64,000 nucleotides of DNA, from the NCBI GenBank assembly GCA_935421135.1, contig OW285197.1:5265350-5329349 (forward strand), written 5' to 3'. Of this stretch, positions 31,201 to 43,200 are shown piece by piece. The first letter of the stretch is position 1. Each line of letters starts with the position of its first letter. The stretch comes from Bugulina stolonifera (lineage: Eukaryota; Bryozoa; Gymnolaemata; Cheilostomatida; Bugulidae). The notes beneath the pieces were generated by a model, which saw nothing but the letters and a program-made list of their open reading frames with translations, made no database searches and was not told where the DNA came from. Position numbers and translations under genes: made by a program.

Positions 31201-32564
31201 ATTACAAGCATTTTGTGCTATAGACAGTTTGAATAAAGTTTCACCCTCTAAGGAATGCATACACTGGTACATGTATAATGATGTATAACATGTATAATGT
31301 ATAAGGTTCTGTCTATCTCTACTTATTAGAAGAAAGCAGACGAAGCGATAAAACCCCTAGTAGGATGTTCATGTGGTGCTGCTAATGGTCCGAAGCATGT
31401 TATCAACACTGTGAGTAAGAAACCCTACAAGAACGTAAGTTTTTGTGGGGTTTGCAAACGGTACCAGTGCCTTGACTGTGGAGATGAGTTTCTAACAATA
31501 TTGAAATGTGTGCAGCATGCGTTAAAAGACCCCTCGCATCGAGATGGTACAGTTTGTGTCACAACTGAACACCCCAACCGTCCACTTCCGCCACCATCAT
31601 CTTTAGCTCCACCCCTCAGTAACCAGATTGTACCACTACCTTGTGTAGATGACTGCCCTGGTACATCGAATGATGCTTTTAAAGTTAACCAGTACACCAG
31701 CAAATGTAGACTATGTGAAGGATATAAATGCTCGATATGTTCACACAAATCAAAATATAAGAGTGAGGTAACAACACACCTTACAAGGACTCACAAAGTG
31801 GATTACATGAAGCCGGTTGACGAAAGCATAATATCATCGGTAAGTGGTGCTATTTTCATATTCTTATCAACACGGAAAGCTCAGCCTAAAATTACAAGCA
31901 TGCTGCGCTATTTTGAAGTTTGAGTAGTTATCTGCAAAAACATACATGTAGGTTGCACAGATTTGAATAATTATGTTACTCATACATGTATGACACAAGT
32001 CTTAATATTTCACCGTAGAAGAAATCGAAAAATGAGGAAAGGAAACCGCTGGTGGGATGCTCATGTGGTGCTCCTGGTGGCCCCGCATATCTTCCCAAAA
32101 CTGCAGGTCGTAAACACCAGAAGAATATAAGTTTTTGCCAGGTTTGTAATCGATACCAGTGTCTGCACTGTGGAGATGAATTTCCTACCTTAACGAGCTG
32201 TTTGAATCATTCTACAAGGGAGAAGTCCCATCGAGACGGCACAGTATGTGTAACTACTGAACATTCCAACCGTCCACTTCCACCACCAACATCTTTAGCT
32301 CCGCCCCTTAGTAACCAGATTGTACCACTACCTTGTGTAGATAACTGCCCTGGGACAGCAAACGACGCCTTTAAAGTCAACCAGTACCTGAGTAAGTGCA
32401 TACTATGTGAAGGATATAAATGTTCATTATGCACATACAAATCAAAAAACAAGACAATGGTGGCATATCACATAGCACAGAAGCACAAGCTAGATTACAT
32501 GAAGCCAGTTGATGATTCTGCGATCAAGGAAAACACAGAGATACGTATCCCATCGTTCAAATGA
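25249..32564 (+). CDS. Cluster gene 1: novel N-terminal domain plus four double-zinc-finger units (about 1051 aa)
   Basis: Ten exons: 25249-25343, 26576-26706, 27292-27437, 27856-27987, 28352-28666, 29044-29157, 29659-30210, 30533-31147, 31330-31839, 32019-32564 (3156 nt, in frame). Exons 1-4 encode a 168-aa domain I do not recognise, starting MSDNIRLAAQDLFNIHV and ending SRCLPADGW. Exon 5 is a 105-aa linker with 13 ESPSH-like pentapeptides. Exon 6 is a short acidic segment. Exons 7-10 each encode one unit: PLVGCSCGA.GGP, a CxxC-x4-CxxC knuckle leading into a C2H2-like finger (C-x2-C-x12-H-x6-H), a TTEH.NRPL linker, LPC.xxC, and a classical C2H2 finger (C-x2-C-x12-H-x4-H). Exons are far better conserved between copies than introns. 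DNA, RNA or protein binding is plausible; the function is unknown. AATAAA lies at 32671. Confidence 0.82.
25626..25890. mobile_element. MITE-like element in intron 1 of gene 1
   Basis: 28-bp terminal inverted repeats (GTGACCCCTTCCGTCAGAAT... and its complement ending GGGGTCAC) enclose 265 bp without coding capacity. The same intron in genes 3 and 5 lacks it, so it was inserted after the gene duplication. Confidence 0.7.
26352..26420. repeat. Hairpin in intron 1 of gene 1, with TATAACTCAG repeats
   Basis: GAGTTATACCTACATGTA and its complement flank a second nested palindrome (TGTACATGTAACTATAGTTACATGTACA region). Several direct TATAACTCAG repeats follow to about 26455. Confidence 0.7.
28405..28610 (+). 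repeat. Coding minisatellite, 15-bp unit (13 copies) in gene 1 exon 5
   Basis: GAGTCACCTTCACAT-type units encode ESPSH, ESPAN, KSPAH and similar pentapeptides. Frame is preserved because the unit is 15 bp. Shorter than the array in gene 3, absent in gene 5. Confidence 0.9.
29296..29388. repeat. Degenerate ATACTC/ATATTC microsatellite
   Basis: Hexamer-like repeats of CATACT and variants in the intron before the first zinc-finger exon of gene 1. Associated ORFs on both strands are composition artefacts. Confidence 0.7.
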
Positions 32565-34902
32565 TACTTAGCGATCAGCAGGCTCGTTGGACTAGACCTC
32601 AAATGTATTTATTGCAAAGACGCTTACTTTGTTCTGCTTACAATATATTACATAACATGCACTGTTTCATAATAAAAAATCATACCATTATTCAAAAGAG
32701 GAATTGAGATTCAGTAAAAGTTTATCTGGAAAACTGCAAAACTAAAACTTAATGGATAGTTCAGAGCAAAAAAATTCTAAAGGAAATTAATATAATAAGC
32801 ATCTTAGTTTTGCCTTAAAGGCGTTATGACAGTTACTTTTTCTTGGACTATCTACATGTAAATTAATTTTATATTTCTACTACAATTAGCTTTAAGTTAG
32901 TAATTAAACCAAAAAATACCCGAAAAATACACAGTAAATGCTCGCCCCATATAAGAATATCGCTCAGCAATCTATTAGTAAACGGTTGAAAAAACAACAT
33001 ATTCTATAGAAAGCATACAAAATACAGCCATGAGAATAATAACATCTGCACCCAAAAAAACTTTCTATCACAGATGACCGGTCACCGTTAAGCTTACCAA
33101 CACTAACCAGCCGGAGACTATTTCTTTTACATACATGTAAATTCACATAAAATATCAGAAGACAAAGCCTCAGAACATATATGGCATCTTGCGCAAAAAT
33201 AATAAACACTCTTTACGAAGCAATTGCTTCATAGTCAAACCTTCATACAGAACCAACTATGGCAAATTAATCTATCAACCCTTCTGCAAAAAATTACACT
33301 GAATAATATTCTTTCAAAAAAAAACTTTATCCTTTAAGATGAATTGATAATAATAGATACACAATTACTTAAATTCAGTTTTGGCATTATGTGCCCTAAA
33401 ACCTATCAAATAACGCGCTGTCTTTCTAGTCCATCTGTTGTAGTATTTTCCTGTCTTTCTCACTGGTGTAGTTGGCTATCTGTTCATTTTTTCTTCTCGG
33501 TCACTCCTTTTGTGCCTTGTCATTCTACACTGACACAACAACCTGTCTCTAATCTACTGCTTCTAAATGTATGCACATTTATTGATGATTACTATAATCT
33601 GCTTGTTATCAGCTGACTATGTTATAATATTGGCTCTAATGGTTAACAATGTATACTTTTCCTTTTTTTTCTATGCCTGTGCAACGCATATTTTGCTATT
33701 TTACACTAATATAGCACCCATATCTCCATTTTGACCTTCTTTATCTCCTATTATCTTTGTACTATACAAATTTAGTCCTTGTACATCTACATTAGGCATA
33801 TTTGGAAACTGTACTGGTTCATATAGCAATGGTCTAACTATCCGAATACAACTTGAGCGTTCAGGCATGACTAGTGCTTGCTCTGAAGGGAAATCCCCTC
33901 GCTAAGTGAATATACTTTATATTATTATTGCCAGGCACGCCTTGCTTTGCGTTATAGCTAGCGCTATATTATTGAATGAAATATATTGTTATTGCCGCAG
34001 ATTGCTATTTATAAGCTTGCACGGTGCAATATCCGAATACGCCTATTGTCATAGCAATCATTGCTGTTGGTCATTTGAAATGAGGTTTCTAATTGCCATC
34101 TCTTGCAGAACAATCGACTTCTGATTGGCCAATGGATATTTTTAAAAACTGCTTGGAAAAAGAGTTTGCAGGTTGTATTTTTGAAAGGTTCATATCAAAT
34201 TACTTAATAAAATATAAACATATGTATCTAGCTGTAAAATGTGCGGCGTAAATAATTCAAGGTTACTGAGCTGGTGTAGTAGTAGCATGTCCTGTTCACT
34301 GGTATTTTCATTAATTTGAAACAAGTCTCTGACTGGTTAAAAATAATTTCCTTGATAAAAATACATAATTATGTTTTTGGCTGTCATCGTAAATCATAAT
34401 GCTTGCCTCGCCTCCCTTTTTCTTCTTCTCCGTTTAGTCATTTATGATCTCCTATAAGTTGTATAACGCATGCACAAGTACATGTATTTGTATGTGTGGT
34501 CAGCTAGTAACTTTTAACAAAAATAATGTCATTTGTAAACTTGCAGAAGACCCCAATAAATTTAAGTTTAAACGTAAATGTAGTTGTAAGTGTAATATGA
34601 ATATCTATAGAAAGACATGCCAAACCAGTTTATTTATGGAGTTTCGAGGACAAAGCTTGAATACCGTTAATATAGTACTGTGCAAATAGCTCAAAAGCAC
34701 ATGATAGCATCCAGGGTATACAGAATTACTGCATTGCATAGACTCTCAGGTTGGTAGGCCAGCTTGCATTATTATAACACATTGTCCATGTGCGTCTAAT
34801 TGCTTTTTCTAGCAAAAGAAAGTATGCAAGTAGGTACAAAGGATAAACAGACAACCAGTGAGTGTTAAGAAACAGGAGAACACCATAGCATCTCAGTCTA
34901 CC
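32565..34902. other. Intergenic, gene 1 to gene 2
   Basis: No exon of the N-terminal domain was found here. It contains a candidate AATAAA for gene 1 (32671-32676) and one copy of a dispersed MITE-like element (33794-34044). Immediately upstream of gene 2 the sequence resembles that before exon 7 of gene 4 (GTAGGCCAGCTTGCA block). Confidence 0.5.
33794..34044 (+). mobile_element. MITE-like dispersed repeat, copy a
   Basis: About 250 bp with short inverted ends (AGGCATATTTGGA ... TCCGAATACGCCT). Copies occur inverted at 54248-54505, in a SINE-interrupted form at about 59706-60232, and degenerate at about 62345-62522. Confidence 0.65.
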
Positions 34903-37900
34903 ATGGAAAACGAAGAGCTACAGGAAGCACCTTCACAAGCTGTGGCTACTCTCTCTGTATGAATATCTGATTGTCTTACAAGTCATAGTTAATACTTCAG
35001 TCAATGGAACCCAACCTTGTAATATTGTATAAATACTAGCCATATATTCTCATGTAGTTAGAGCATTCATGCTTAATCAATCGACCGTGGGAGTCAACTG
35101 TAATGCGGTGATCTACATTATGGTCAAGGTTGAAAATACTTGCAGGTAAAAAATGTATATTCCTATGGTGTAAGTAGGACTATTTAGACATGCAGCTCCG
35201 TTTGAGAAAGGAGTAGAATTTTTGCTAAAATGAGACGTAGAAATTAAAACCTTGTGTGTAAGTAGATTTTTCCCTAGTACATGTACTTATTGATGAACTA
35301 TGTCGTAGAAGATACCTCCAAGATGTATGCACATTATAATATTATCCATACATATGAATGCATGTCTACATTTATATGTGTTTACTTAGCGTTTGACTAT
35401 GAGCTATTCATTAAAATTACACAATTATATATCTTAGACGGCTGAAAGAACTGGAAACCAGTGTGCTCCACACGACAGCTGTATGCCCCTTGTGGGATGT
35501 TCATGTGGAGCAGTTGGAGGACTAAGATATGTATTGAATAGTCTCACTAGGAAGTACTATGAAAGCATGAGCACCTGCACTGTCTGTCAGAGATATCAAT
35601 GTCTTCATTGTGGAGATGAATTCCGGACTCGAGGTTTATGTCAAAAGCACATATTGGGTACAAAATCACACAAAGCGAACACCGCAATTGTAACAACCGA
35701 GCATTCCAATCGCCCACTATCAACAAAGACATCAGCCCCTCAACTTAATGATAACATAGAATTAGTTCCATGTGGAGGTCAATGTCCTGGTACAGAGGGG
35801 GACGCTTTCAAGGTTCACCAGTATATGACTAAATGCCGAATATGTCAACATTACAAATGTGCTATCTGTATGAAAAATAGCAAGCCCAGAAGTACTCTGG
35901 AGATACACATCACAGATACTCATGGTTTTGATTGTCATTTAGATATTGTAGAAACAGCAATCCTACAACACAAGAATGCTGCAGCTTCAGTGAGTTTGTT
36001 TAACCTACATTTAGTTATGAATTCGTCGTTACTGCATTAAATTTAAATTTGACATGTTTTTATTGCATGTTTAAGGAGAGGCAATGCCGTTAGTTCATGG
36101 CTTACCTGTTGTTATGACTTGAGGCTTACAACACTTAAATCATCTTTCTGTCGCAGGTTCATATTGGTATAAGTGACTCTGTCTTAGTGCCATAAACAAT
36201 TCACACAGATCACAATCTTATTGTATGCTGTAATTTCAAACTGACGTGACATTACATTTGTGCTTACAGTCACAAAGAGCAGCTGTAAAACCACACCTAG
36301 AAGACATTAGTTTTGTACCTGCTGGAGCAAAACCTCTGGTAGGATGTTCTTGTGGTGCTCCTGGGGGTCCTGAATATTATAAAAATCTTTACACAATAAA
36401 ATACCACAATAACATGAGCAGATGTAAAGTATGTATGAGATTTCAATGTCTGATGTGCGGCGATGAATTTGGAATTTCCACCACCTGCCAAACACACATA
36501 TCAGATGAAAAGACACACCAAGACGGCACAGCAGTTGTAACTACTGAACACCCTAACCGTCCACTTCCAGCACCATATTCTCCTGCTCCACCACTGAGTG
36601 ATCAGATCAAACTTCTACCATGTATAGATCGGTGTTCTGGTACCATAAATGATACATTTAAAATCCACCAATATATGAGTAAATGCAGAACCTGTGGGAG
36701 ATATAAGTGCGCTCTTTGTATATACAAGTCAGCTACCAGGAATAGAACAGATAAACATATAAGCAAACACCACCAAGTTAATTTCCTAGAACCAGTGATG
36801 CAGCAGGCAATTGAAGAAAATCAAAATATTAGCGTTAACAATATTCTGCTAAAAAAACTAGAGGATGCTAGTAAAAAGCCCTTGGTAAGTCATATGTTAC
36901 TTTCACGGTCTGTACCATGAAAAAATCCAGCCAGAAATTGCACTTATATTGCACTTTATTGGCATTAGTGATAATTTGCAAAATAATGTTGGTTACGCAT
37001 ACAGGTACATGTATTTGAATAATTGTGTAGTTTACAGCATTTCTAACAGAGATACACGTATGTACATCTTGTTATGGTGTCATCTAATACTTTACTTATT
37101 TTAACCTGTTAGAAAGAAGTAAATGAGGAGAGGAAGCCGCTCGTAGGTTGCTCATGTGGTGCTCCTAATGGTCCGACATATCTTTTCAACACGACAGGCA
37201 ATAAACACCACAAAAATATAAGTTTTTGCCGGGTTTGCAGACGATACCAGTGTTTGCACTGTGGAGACGAATTTCTGGCAATAAATAGCTGTGTGCACCA
37301 TGCCTTGCGGGAAAAATCACACCAAGATGGTACAGTGTGTGTAACTACTGAACATCCGAACCGCCCACTTCCACCACCATTATCTTTAGCTCCACCTCTT
37401 AGTGACCAGATTGTACCACTACCTTGTGTAGATGACTGTTTTGGTAAATCGAATGATGCCTTTAAAGTCAACCAGTATATGAGTAAATGCAGATTGTGTG
37501 AACAATATAAGTGCTCGATATGTACATACAGATCAAAGCACAAGGGTCTGATGACGAAACACCTCGCACAGACACACAAAGTAGATTACATGAAACCAGT
37601 TGAAGATTCTGCTATCAAGAAACACATGATTGAGGTAAAGAAAATTCAGGATTTCATGAAAGACCGAGGCGGTACAGTACGTGTCACAATTGAGATTCTA
37701 AAATGTCCACTTCTAGTGCAAGCGCCTTTAGCTCCACCCCTAAGTGAACAGATTGAATCTCTAACTTGTGGAGATGACTGCCCTGGTACAGCAATTGAGA
37801 CCTTAAATGTCAACCAGCATGTGAGTAAATGCAGATTGTGTGAAAGATATAAGTGCTTGATATGCAGATACAGAGTAAAATACGAGGGTCTGATGACAAG

Positions 37901-38725
37901 GCACTTCATACAGACTCACAGTGTGGATTCCATGAAGCCAGTCCAGGATCCAGCTATTAAGAAACCCGCGATTGAGGTAAAGAAAATTCAGGATTTAATA
38001 ACTTGTTGGGCACAAAAAATTCAATCTGTGATTAAGTCCTTTTTTCTGATTAGACGAGAGTCAATAGGAGCTCGGTTTTGACTAAAATGTCTTCTATATT
38101 TTATAATTTTTGTAGCAAAAGCCACACCCTATCACGGTAATATGCATGGTGGTATAATATATTCGCTATTTTCATTTATTAGAAGACAACGAATGAACAG
38201 ATGAAACCCCTAGTAGGATGCTCATGTGGAGCTGCTAATGGTCCAAGTCATCTTACCAGCACTGTGAGTAAGAAACTTTACAAGAACGTAAGTTTTTGTG
38301 GGGTTTGCAAACGATACCAGTGCCTGGACTGTGGAGATGAATTTCCAACTTTAGTGAAATGTGTGTGACATGCGTTAAATGGCCCCTCACACCGAGACGG
38401 CACAGTAAGTGTCACTACTGAACATCCGAACCGTCCACTTTCACCACCATTCTCTGTAGCTCCTACACTTAGTGATCAGATCGCACCACTACCTTGCGTA
38501 GATGATTGCCCAGGTAAATCGAATGATGCATTTAAAGTCAACCAGTACACCAGTAAATGTAGGCTATGTGAACGATATAAATGCTCGATATGCACATACA
38601 AAGCAAAATACAAGAGTGAGGTGACAAGACACCTTACCAAAAAGCACAAGCTGGATTACATGAAACCAGTTGATGACTCCGCCATCAAGGAAAACACAGA
38701 GATACGTATCCCATCATTCAAATGA
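34903..38725 (+). CDS. Cluster gene 2: N-terminally short zinc-finger paralogue, possibly decaying
   Basis: Exons: 34903-34956 (starts MENEELQEAPS), 35438-35989 and 36270-36884 (exactly the 552 and 615 nt of the same units in the other genes), 37113-37634 or 37113-37976, and 38183-38725. The exons for the 168-aa domain and the pentapeptide linker are absent; the region upstream of ATG 34903 in this exon carries stops in all frames, so this ATG is the plausible start. The third unit is followed in the same open frame by a duplicated half-unit, giving two candidate donors (ATTGAG/GTAAAG). The last exon has a nonsense codon TGA at 38366-38368 where gene 4 has CGA. If spliced as modelled the protein is about 642 or 756 aa; unspliced read-through would stop at 38081. 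It could be functional, truncated or a pseudogene. Confidence 0.6.
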
Positions 38726-39107
38726 TACTTAGGGATCAGTGGGCTTGTGAACTAGACATCAAATGTATTTATTGCAAGATTCCAGTGGGCAGAGTTACAC
38801 TGCAATTTATTACAGTAAAGCTTAGTGATATTTTTTTTATGACAATACACACTACATGTATATAAATTAGCAATATGAGAAGTGTTAAAGCTATTTGGTG
38901 ATTATCTTGCATCAACTTGATGCTATTCTCTAGGAATCAACAGCGGCAGGATTATTGTTGGGGAGCAAAGATAGAAAAGGAAATTACTAGCTCTTTGATG
39001 GTAATTCAGTCTGAGGTGTTTAGTTCTACATGTAGCTTTGTTGTTTTACCTGATGTACAGTATTATTATGCGAGCTGAGTGTATCACTGTCAATCGGCCT
39101 ATGTATA

Positions 39108-39555
39108 TGTTGTATTGTATTGTATTGCATTATTTAGGTTGCTTGTATCACTCTTTTAATTCTACAAAAAACATTGTCTGATCAAGGATATTGGAGTGGT
39201 AGGAGTATATGCTATGCAGAACCAACCATATCTTTCTGCTGTAGAGTCATGTCTGTTCATATGTTCATAAACCAATCCCCCAGTGTGTAGAGGGGAGTTT
39301 ACTTAAAGTGAATAATGTTTTGCTATCTCACTAGAGGGGAGATAACCCACTTAAACCAAGCATAAATAAGTTCCTTGAGTGAAAGGATTCAATTGATATC
39401 AAAATACATTATACTGTGGCACAGGATATGGTTGGATTTGCATAGCATATATTCCCACCACTCCAATATTCTTGATCAGACATTGATTGTTGTAGAATCA
39501 AAATACTGATACGGAAAAATCTAAATAATGCAATACAATACAATCATGACAATGC
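39108..39555. mobile_element. Inverted-repeat element with about 120-bp arms
   Basis: TGTATTGTATTGCATTATTTAG and the block TCTGATCAAGGATATTGGAG at the left return inverted at 39427-39555. Arms include ATATGCTATGCA. The core is about 190 bp and non-coding. A diverged partner lies at about 54600-54960 in the next unit. Confidence 0.7.
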
Positions 39556-39757
39556 AATATAATACACAGGCTGTTTTAACGTAGTGCTGATAGGTTATAT
39601 ATTATTTACAATATTTGATGAACAACAAGACTAGCGATATAATGGTAGACTAAAAGTGTATTTGAAAATTGACTACTGCATAAGAGCATCTCAACTACTT
39701 CACATAACACTGTACAATGTAATAACCAATAGGTTCATGACACAAAATTGAACACAA

Positions 39758-39984
39758 AGTAGCACAGGCTACTGACGTACACACCCACAGTAGCACAGGC
39801 TACTGACTTATACACCCACAGTAGCACAGGCTACTGACTTACACACCCACAGTAGCACAGGCTACTGACTTACACACCCACAGTGGCACAGGCTACTGAC
39901 TTACACACCCACAGTGGCACAGGCTACTGACTTACACACCCACAGTGGCACAGGCTACTGACTTACACACCCACAGTGCCACAT
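39758..39984. repeat. 31-bp minisatellite, seven copies
   Basis: Unit contains AGTAGCACAGGCTACTGACT and TACACACCCAC. Single-copy relatives occur in the other two intergenic intervals (near 47630 and 55175), so expansion happened only here. Confidence 0.9.
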
Positions 39985-40207
39985 GCATCTCAACTTTCCT
40001 GCTGCATCTTTAAGCATGGGGAACAGAACTGATTGAGGTATATTAGAATAATAACAATGTACACTATGTTAGAAATTGATGTTATCTTTCTCGAATTCTT
40101 GGGCTATATTGTTGAATCCACTGTATCATCCTAGACCATTGTTGCATATTTCTCTCCCTGAAGTACTGATTTCTTAAAATACCAGCTACTGGTGAAGAAC
40201 TTAATCT

Positions 40208-40223
40208 TTTCTGCTGGCAGAAA
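40208..40223 (+). promoter_or_regulatory. Conserved palindromic element upstream of gene 3
   Basis: TTTCTGCTGGCAGAAA, 60 bp before the gene 3 ATG. Confidence 0.5.
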
Positions 40224-40282
40224 TTTAGAATATATCCTGAATTTTTTCCATCGACTATTTGTATATTATTGAGACACTCGAA

Positions 40283-43200
40283 ATGTCTGATAACATAAGA
40301 CTTGCAGCTCAGGAATTATTTAATATACATGTACAACCTACTAGTAAGCAGGTCTTGGTTGCAGTGGTCCTGGACAGGTATGTCTTCAATCTAACCTAAA
40401 TTTCCACAGAGGACAATGATTTCTGGGTATCAGTAATCTCAAGATACAGAACAGAATGGATGTGTAGATATTGCTAAGTCATGTACATGTACATGTACAT
40501 GTACATGTATTGTGTATATGTATGTATATGTACATGTACATGTATTGTGTATATGTATGTATATGTACATGTAGTGTATGGTGTATATGACTGTATGTAT
40601 ATGTATTTTGTACATGTATTGTGTATATGTATTGTGTAGATGTATGTACATGTATTGTGTATATGCTTATGCTGTGGCATTTATGTAATTTCAGCTTCAG
40701 TGAGGTGATGTTTATAAACCTACAATACATCATATTGCCCTGCTGGTATTGCTAACTGGCTCAGCTGGTGCTGGGCTTCCTAATGCTGTATGCACCTCGG
40801 ATATAACATAACATGTCAACATTTTCCTATATAGCATGACTTGTAACAGTTGTGCAGACATATTATTCAAACATCAGACTGATATTTTGAACATGACAAG
40901 GTCAATGATGTTGGAGTGAGAATCAAGTCGGTTATATTTATTGTAACTACATTTTGTAAGTCAGAATATCCACTGTCCCCATGCTATTCAGAAATCCTAT
41001 GTTCCATTCATGTTCTACAAAGAATATCAATGTACATGTTGTATTTCATTGCAGTGTTAGAAAAGCGATGTCTAAAAAATCATCCAGCTCCTTTACTTTA
41101 GCTGACGCTGAGAATTTTCTCGGGCGTGAAAATGTGGAGTCGGCTCCTCTGTTTAAAGACTACGTAGCCTCTATAGAAGAATTAGGTTAGTGTGTCTGAA
41201 TATTATTAGATGATATGTTTGCATACTGTTAATTTTCCCACCTGGTCCCAGCTTTAACACTGCTTGGGTTCTGCAAGGAACAAAGCTCCATTAGACTTTC
41301 ATTTGTATTACAATAGAGCTAAATTGGACTAGCCTCAAGGATGTTGCGCAAGATAAATGTGTAATGTTGTAGTAACATGGTCATGATGTTATATTAACGA
41401 ATAAAAAATAATATATGTTCAGTTTTTTTTCTTTCACATCCAGGTTCTTATGTAAAGAATATAGACGTCAGCGGATTTTTTAGTACAGATGATCAAGGGC
41501 GTCTTCATACTTATTTAGATCTTTCACACTCATGTGTACAAAACTTTTACTATGTCGGCATGAGTCCATCCTGGCAAGACATTGCAGAGGTGAGGATTCA
41601 TTGACAGTAAATTACAAGTGAATTTGTTTTACAAGTATGCCTATTATGCAAATGGATAGAAATTTGATAAACTATTCAGTAATTGTGCAGTTTTAGTACA
41701 CAGTCATGTAGTTTTGTGATATGTGACACAGCATGTGTGCTGGATTTGTAGATCTGGTTGGTGGCGAACTTGTGCTAAACCCACTTTTTGCATTTAAAAC
41801 ATGAGGTTTTGATATGTTTGTTTATAACTGTTGACTGTTTTTTTAGAATTTTTCACCATGGTATTAACTAGTTACATGCACATGTAGCATCATAAATCAT
41901 TCCCTGGAGTTCTAAATCTTCCATTATGTAGGATATAGTACATGTATTATGTACAGCACAATAGGGCCAAAATTATTAGACCCCATCCCTCTCCAAATCT
42001 CTTCCTGCCCTCTCGTCTTGACAGCTATAGATTCCCATTGTCTTGTCTTCTCATTTTAAGTTACTGGTGATAGTTAGAAAAACGCTGACAGAAGAATTTA
42101 AACCGATTACCAAGGAAGTTATGGAACTGGTGATTGGATGGATGACAAAGTTCATGAATAGTATCTCACGTTGTTTACCTGCTGATGGTTGGGTAAGTTT
42201 ATGAATTTGGTGAAGTTTTCAGGTTTTGTTGTCTTTTCATCTCTTATCCCCACATGTAGAAGTTAGTAGTCAGCAAAACATTCTGCGTCCGATCAAATTC
42301 TTTTTTCGGTAACACTCTAAAAGAACCAGTTGATTTTCTTTGACATTGTTTGTCTTGCGCCCAGGTTAAATTGTTCATCTTCCTGACATCCCTGAAAAAT
42401 AATATGACTACCCGACTACATGCATGTCTACCATGTATGTATTACATCTGCAGTTTACCTTGTAATGGTGTATGCTTCCCTATAATTATGGAGTCGCTTG
42501 CCCTCTACATAACATGCAACATAATATTTAAATGTCCTATGTGGAATTGTCTTTGCTTAAAATTCTTGTTATGTACGAAATGCAGGATGATTTCTTATCT
42601 CAACATCCACCACCATCACCACCTTCACGATCGCCTTTAAATGGGTCACCTTCACATAAGTCACCTTCACATGAGTCACCTTCACACGAGTCACCTTCAC
42701 ATGAGTCACCTTCACATAAGTCGCTTTCACACGAGTCACCTTCACATAATTCACATTCACATAAGTCACCTTCACATGAGTCACCTTCACACGAGTCACC
42801 TTCACATGAGTCACCTTCACATAAGTCATCTTCACACGAGTCACCTTCACACGAGTCACCTTCACATGAGTCACCTTCACATAAGTCGCCTTCACACGAG
42901 TCACCTTCACACGAGTCACATACACACGAGTCACCTTCACATGAGTCACCTTCACATGAGTCACCTTTGCATGAGTCACCTGCGAAGGAGTCTTCAAATA
43001 TGGAAACAGACTCTCAACCCGCAGAGGAGTTGACACATACCAAGTCGTCAGGCAAACGAAAAGTGGTGAGTTGGTGCAGCCATCTCCAACACACACCCTG
43101 TGCAAGCATATTTTGATAGGCATTTACAAGTAGTTAAATCCCCTTGCATGTGGCAATTCCAAAAGTGAAATGTAGATACGTTCTATTTTCTACACATCTA

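Larger units (their letters stand above)
38726..40207. other. Intergenic, gene 2 to gene 3
   Basis: Holds an inverted-repeat element (39108-39555) and a 31-bp minisatellite (39758-39984). Much of the stretch is paralogous to 53203-55441, as expected from duplication of the 15-kb unit. Confidence 0.65.

Noticed and set aside
40439..40733. Minus-strand ORFs rich in Tyr, Thr, His and Ile
   Set aside because: They follow from the TACATG/TGTGTATA microsatellite and have no non-repetitive part of note.
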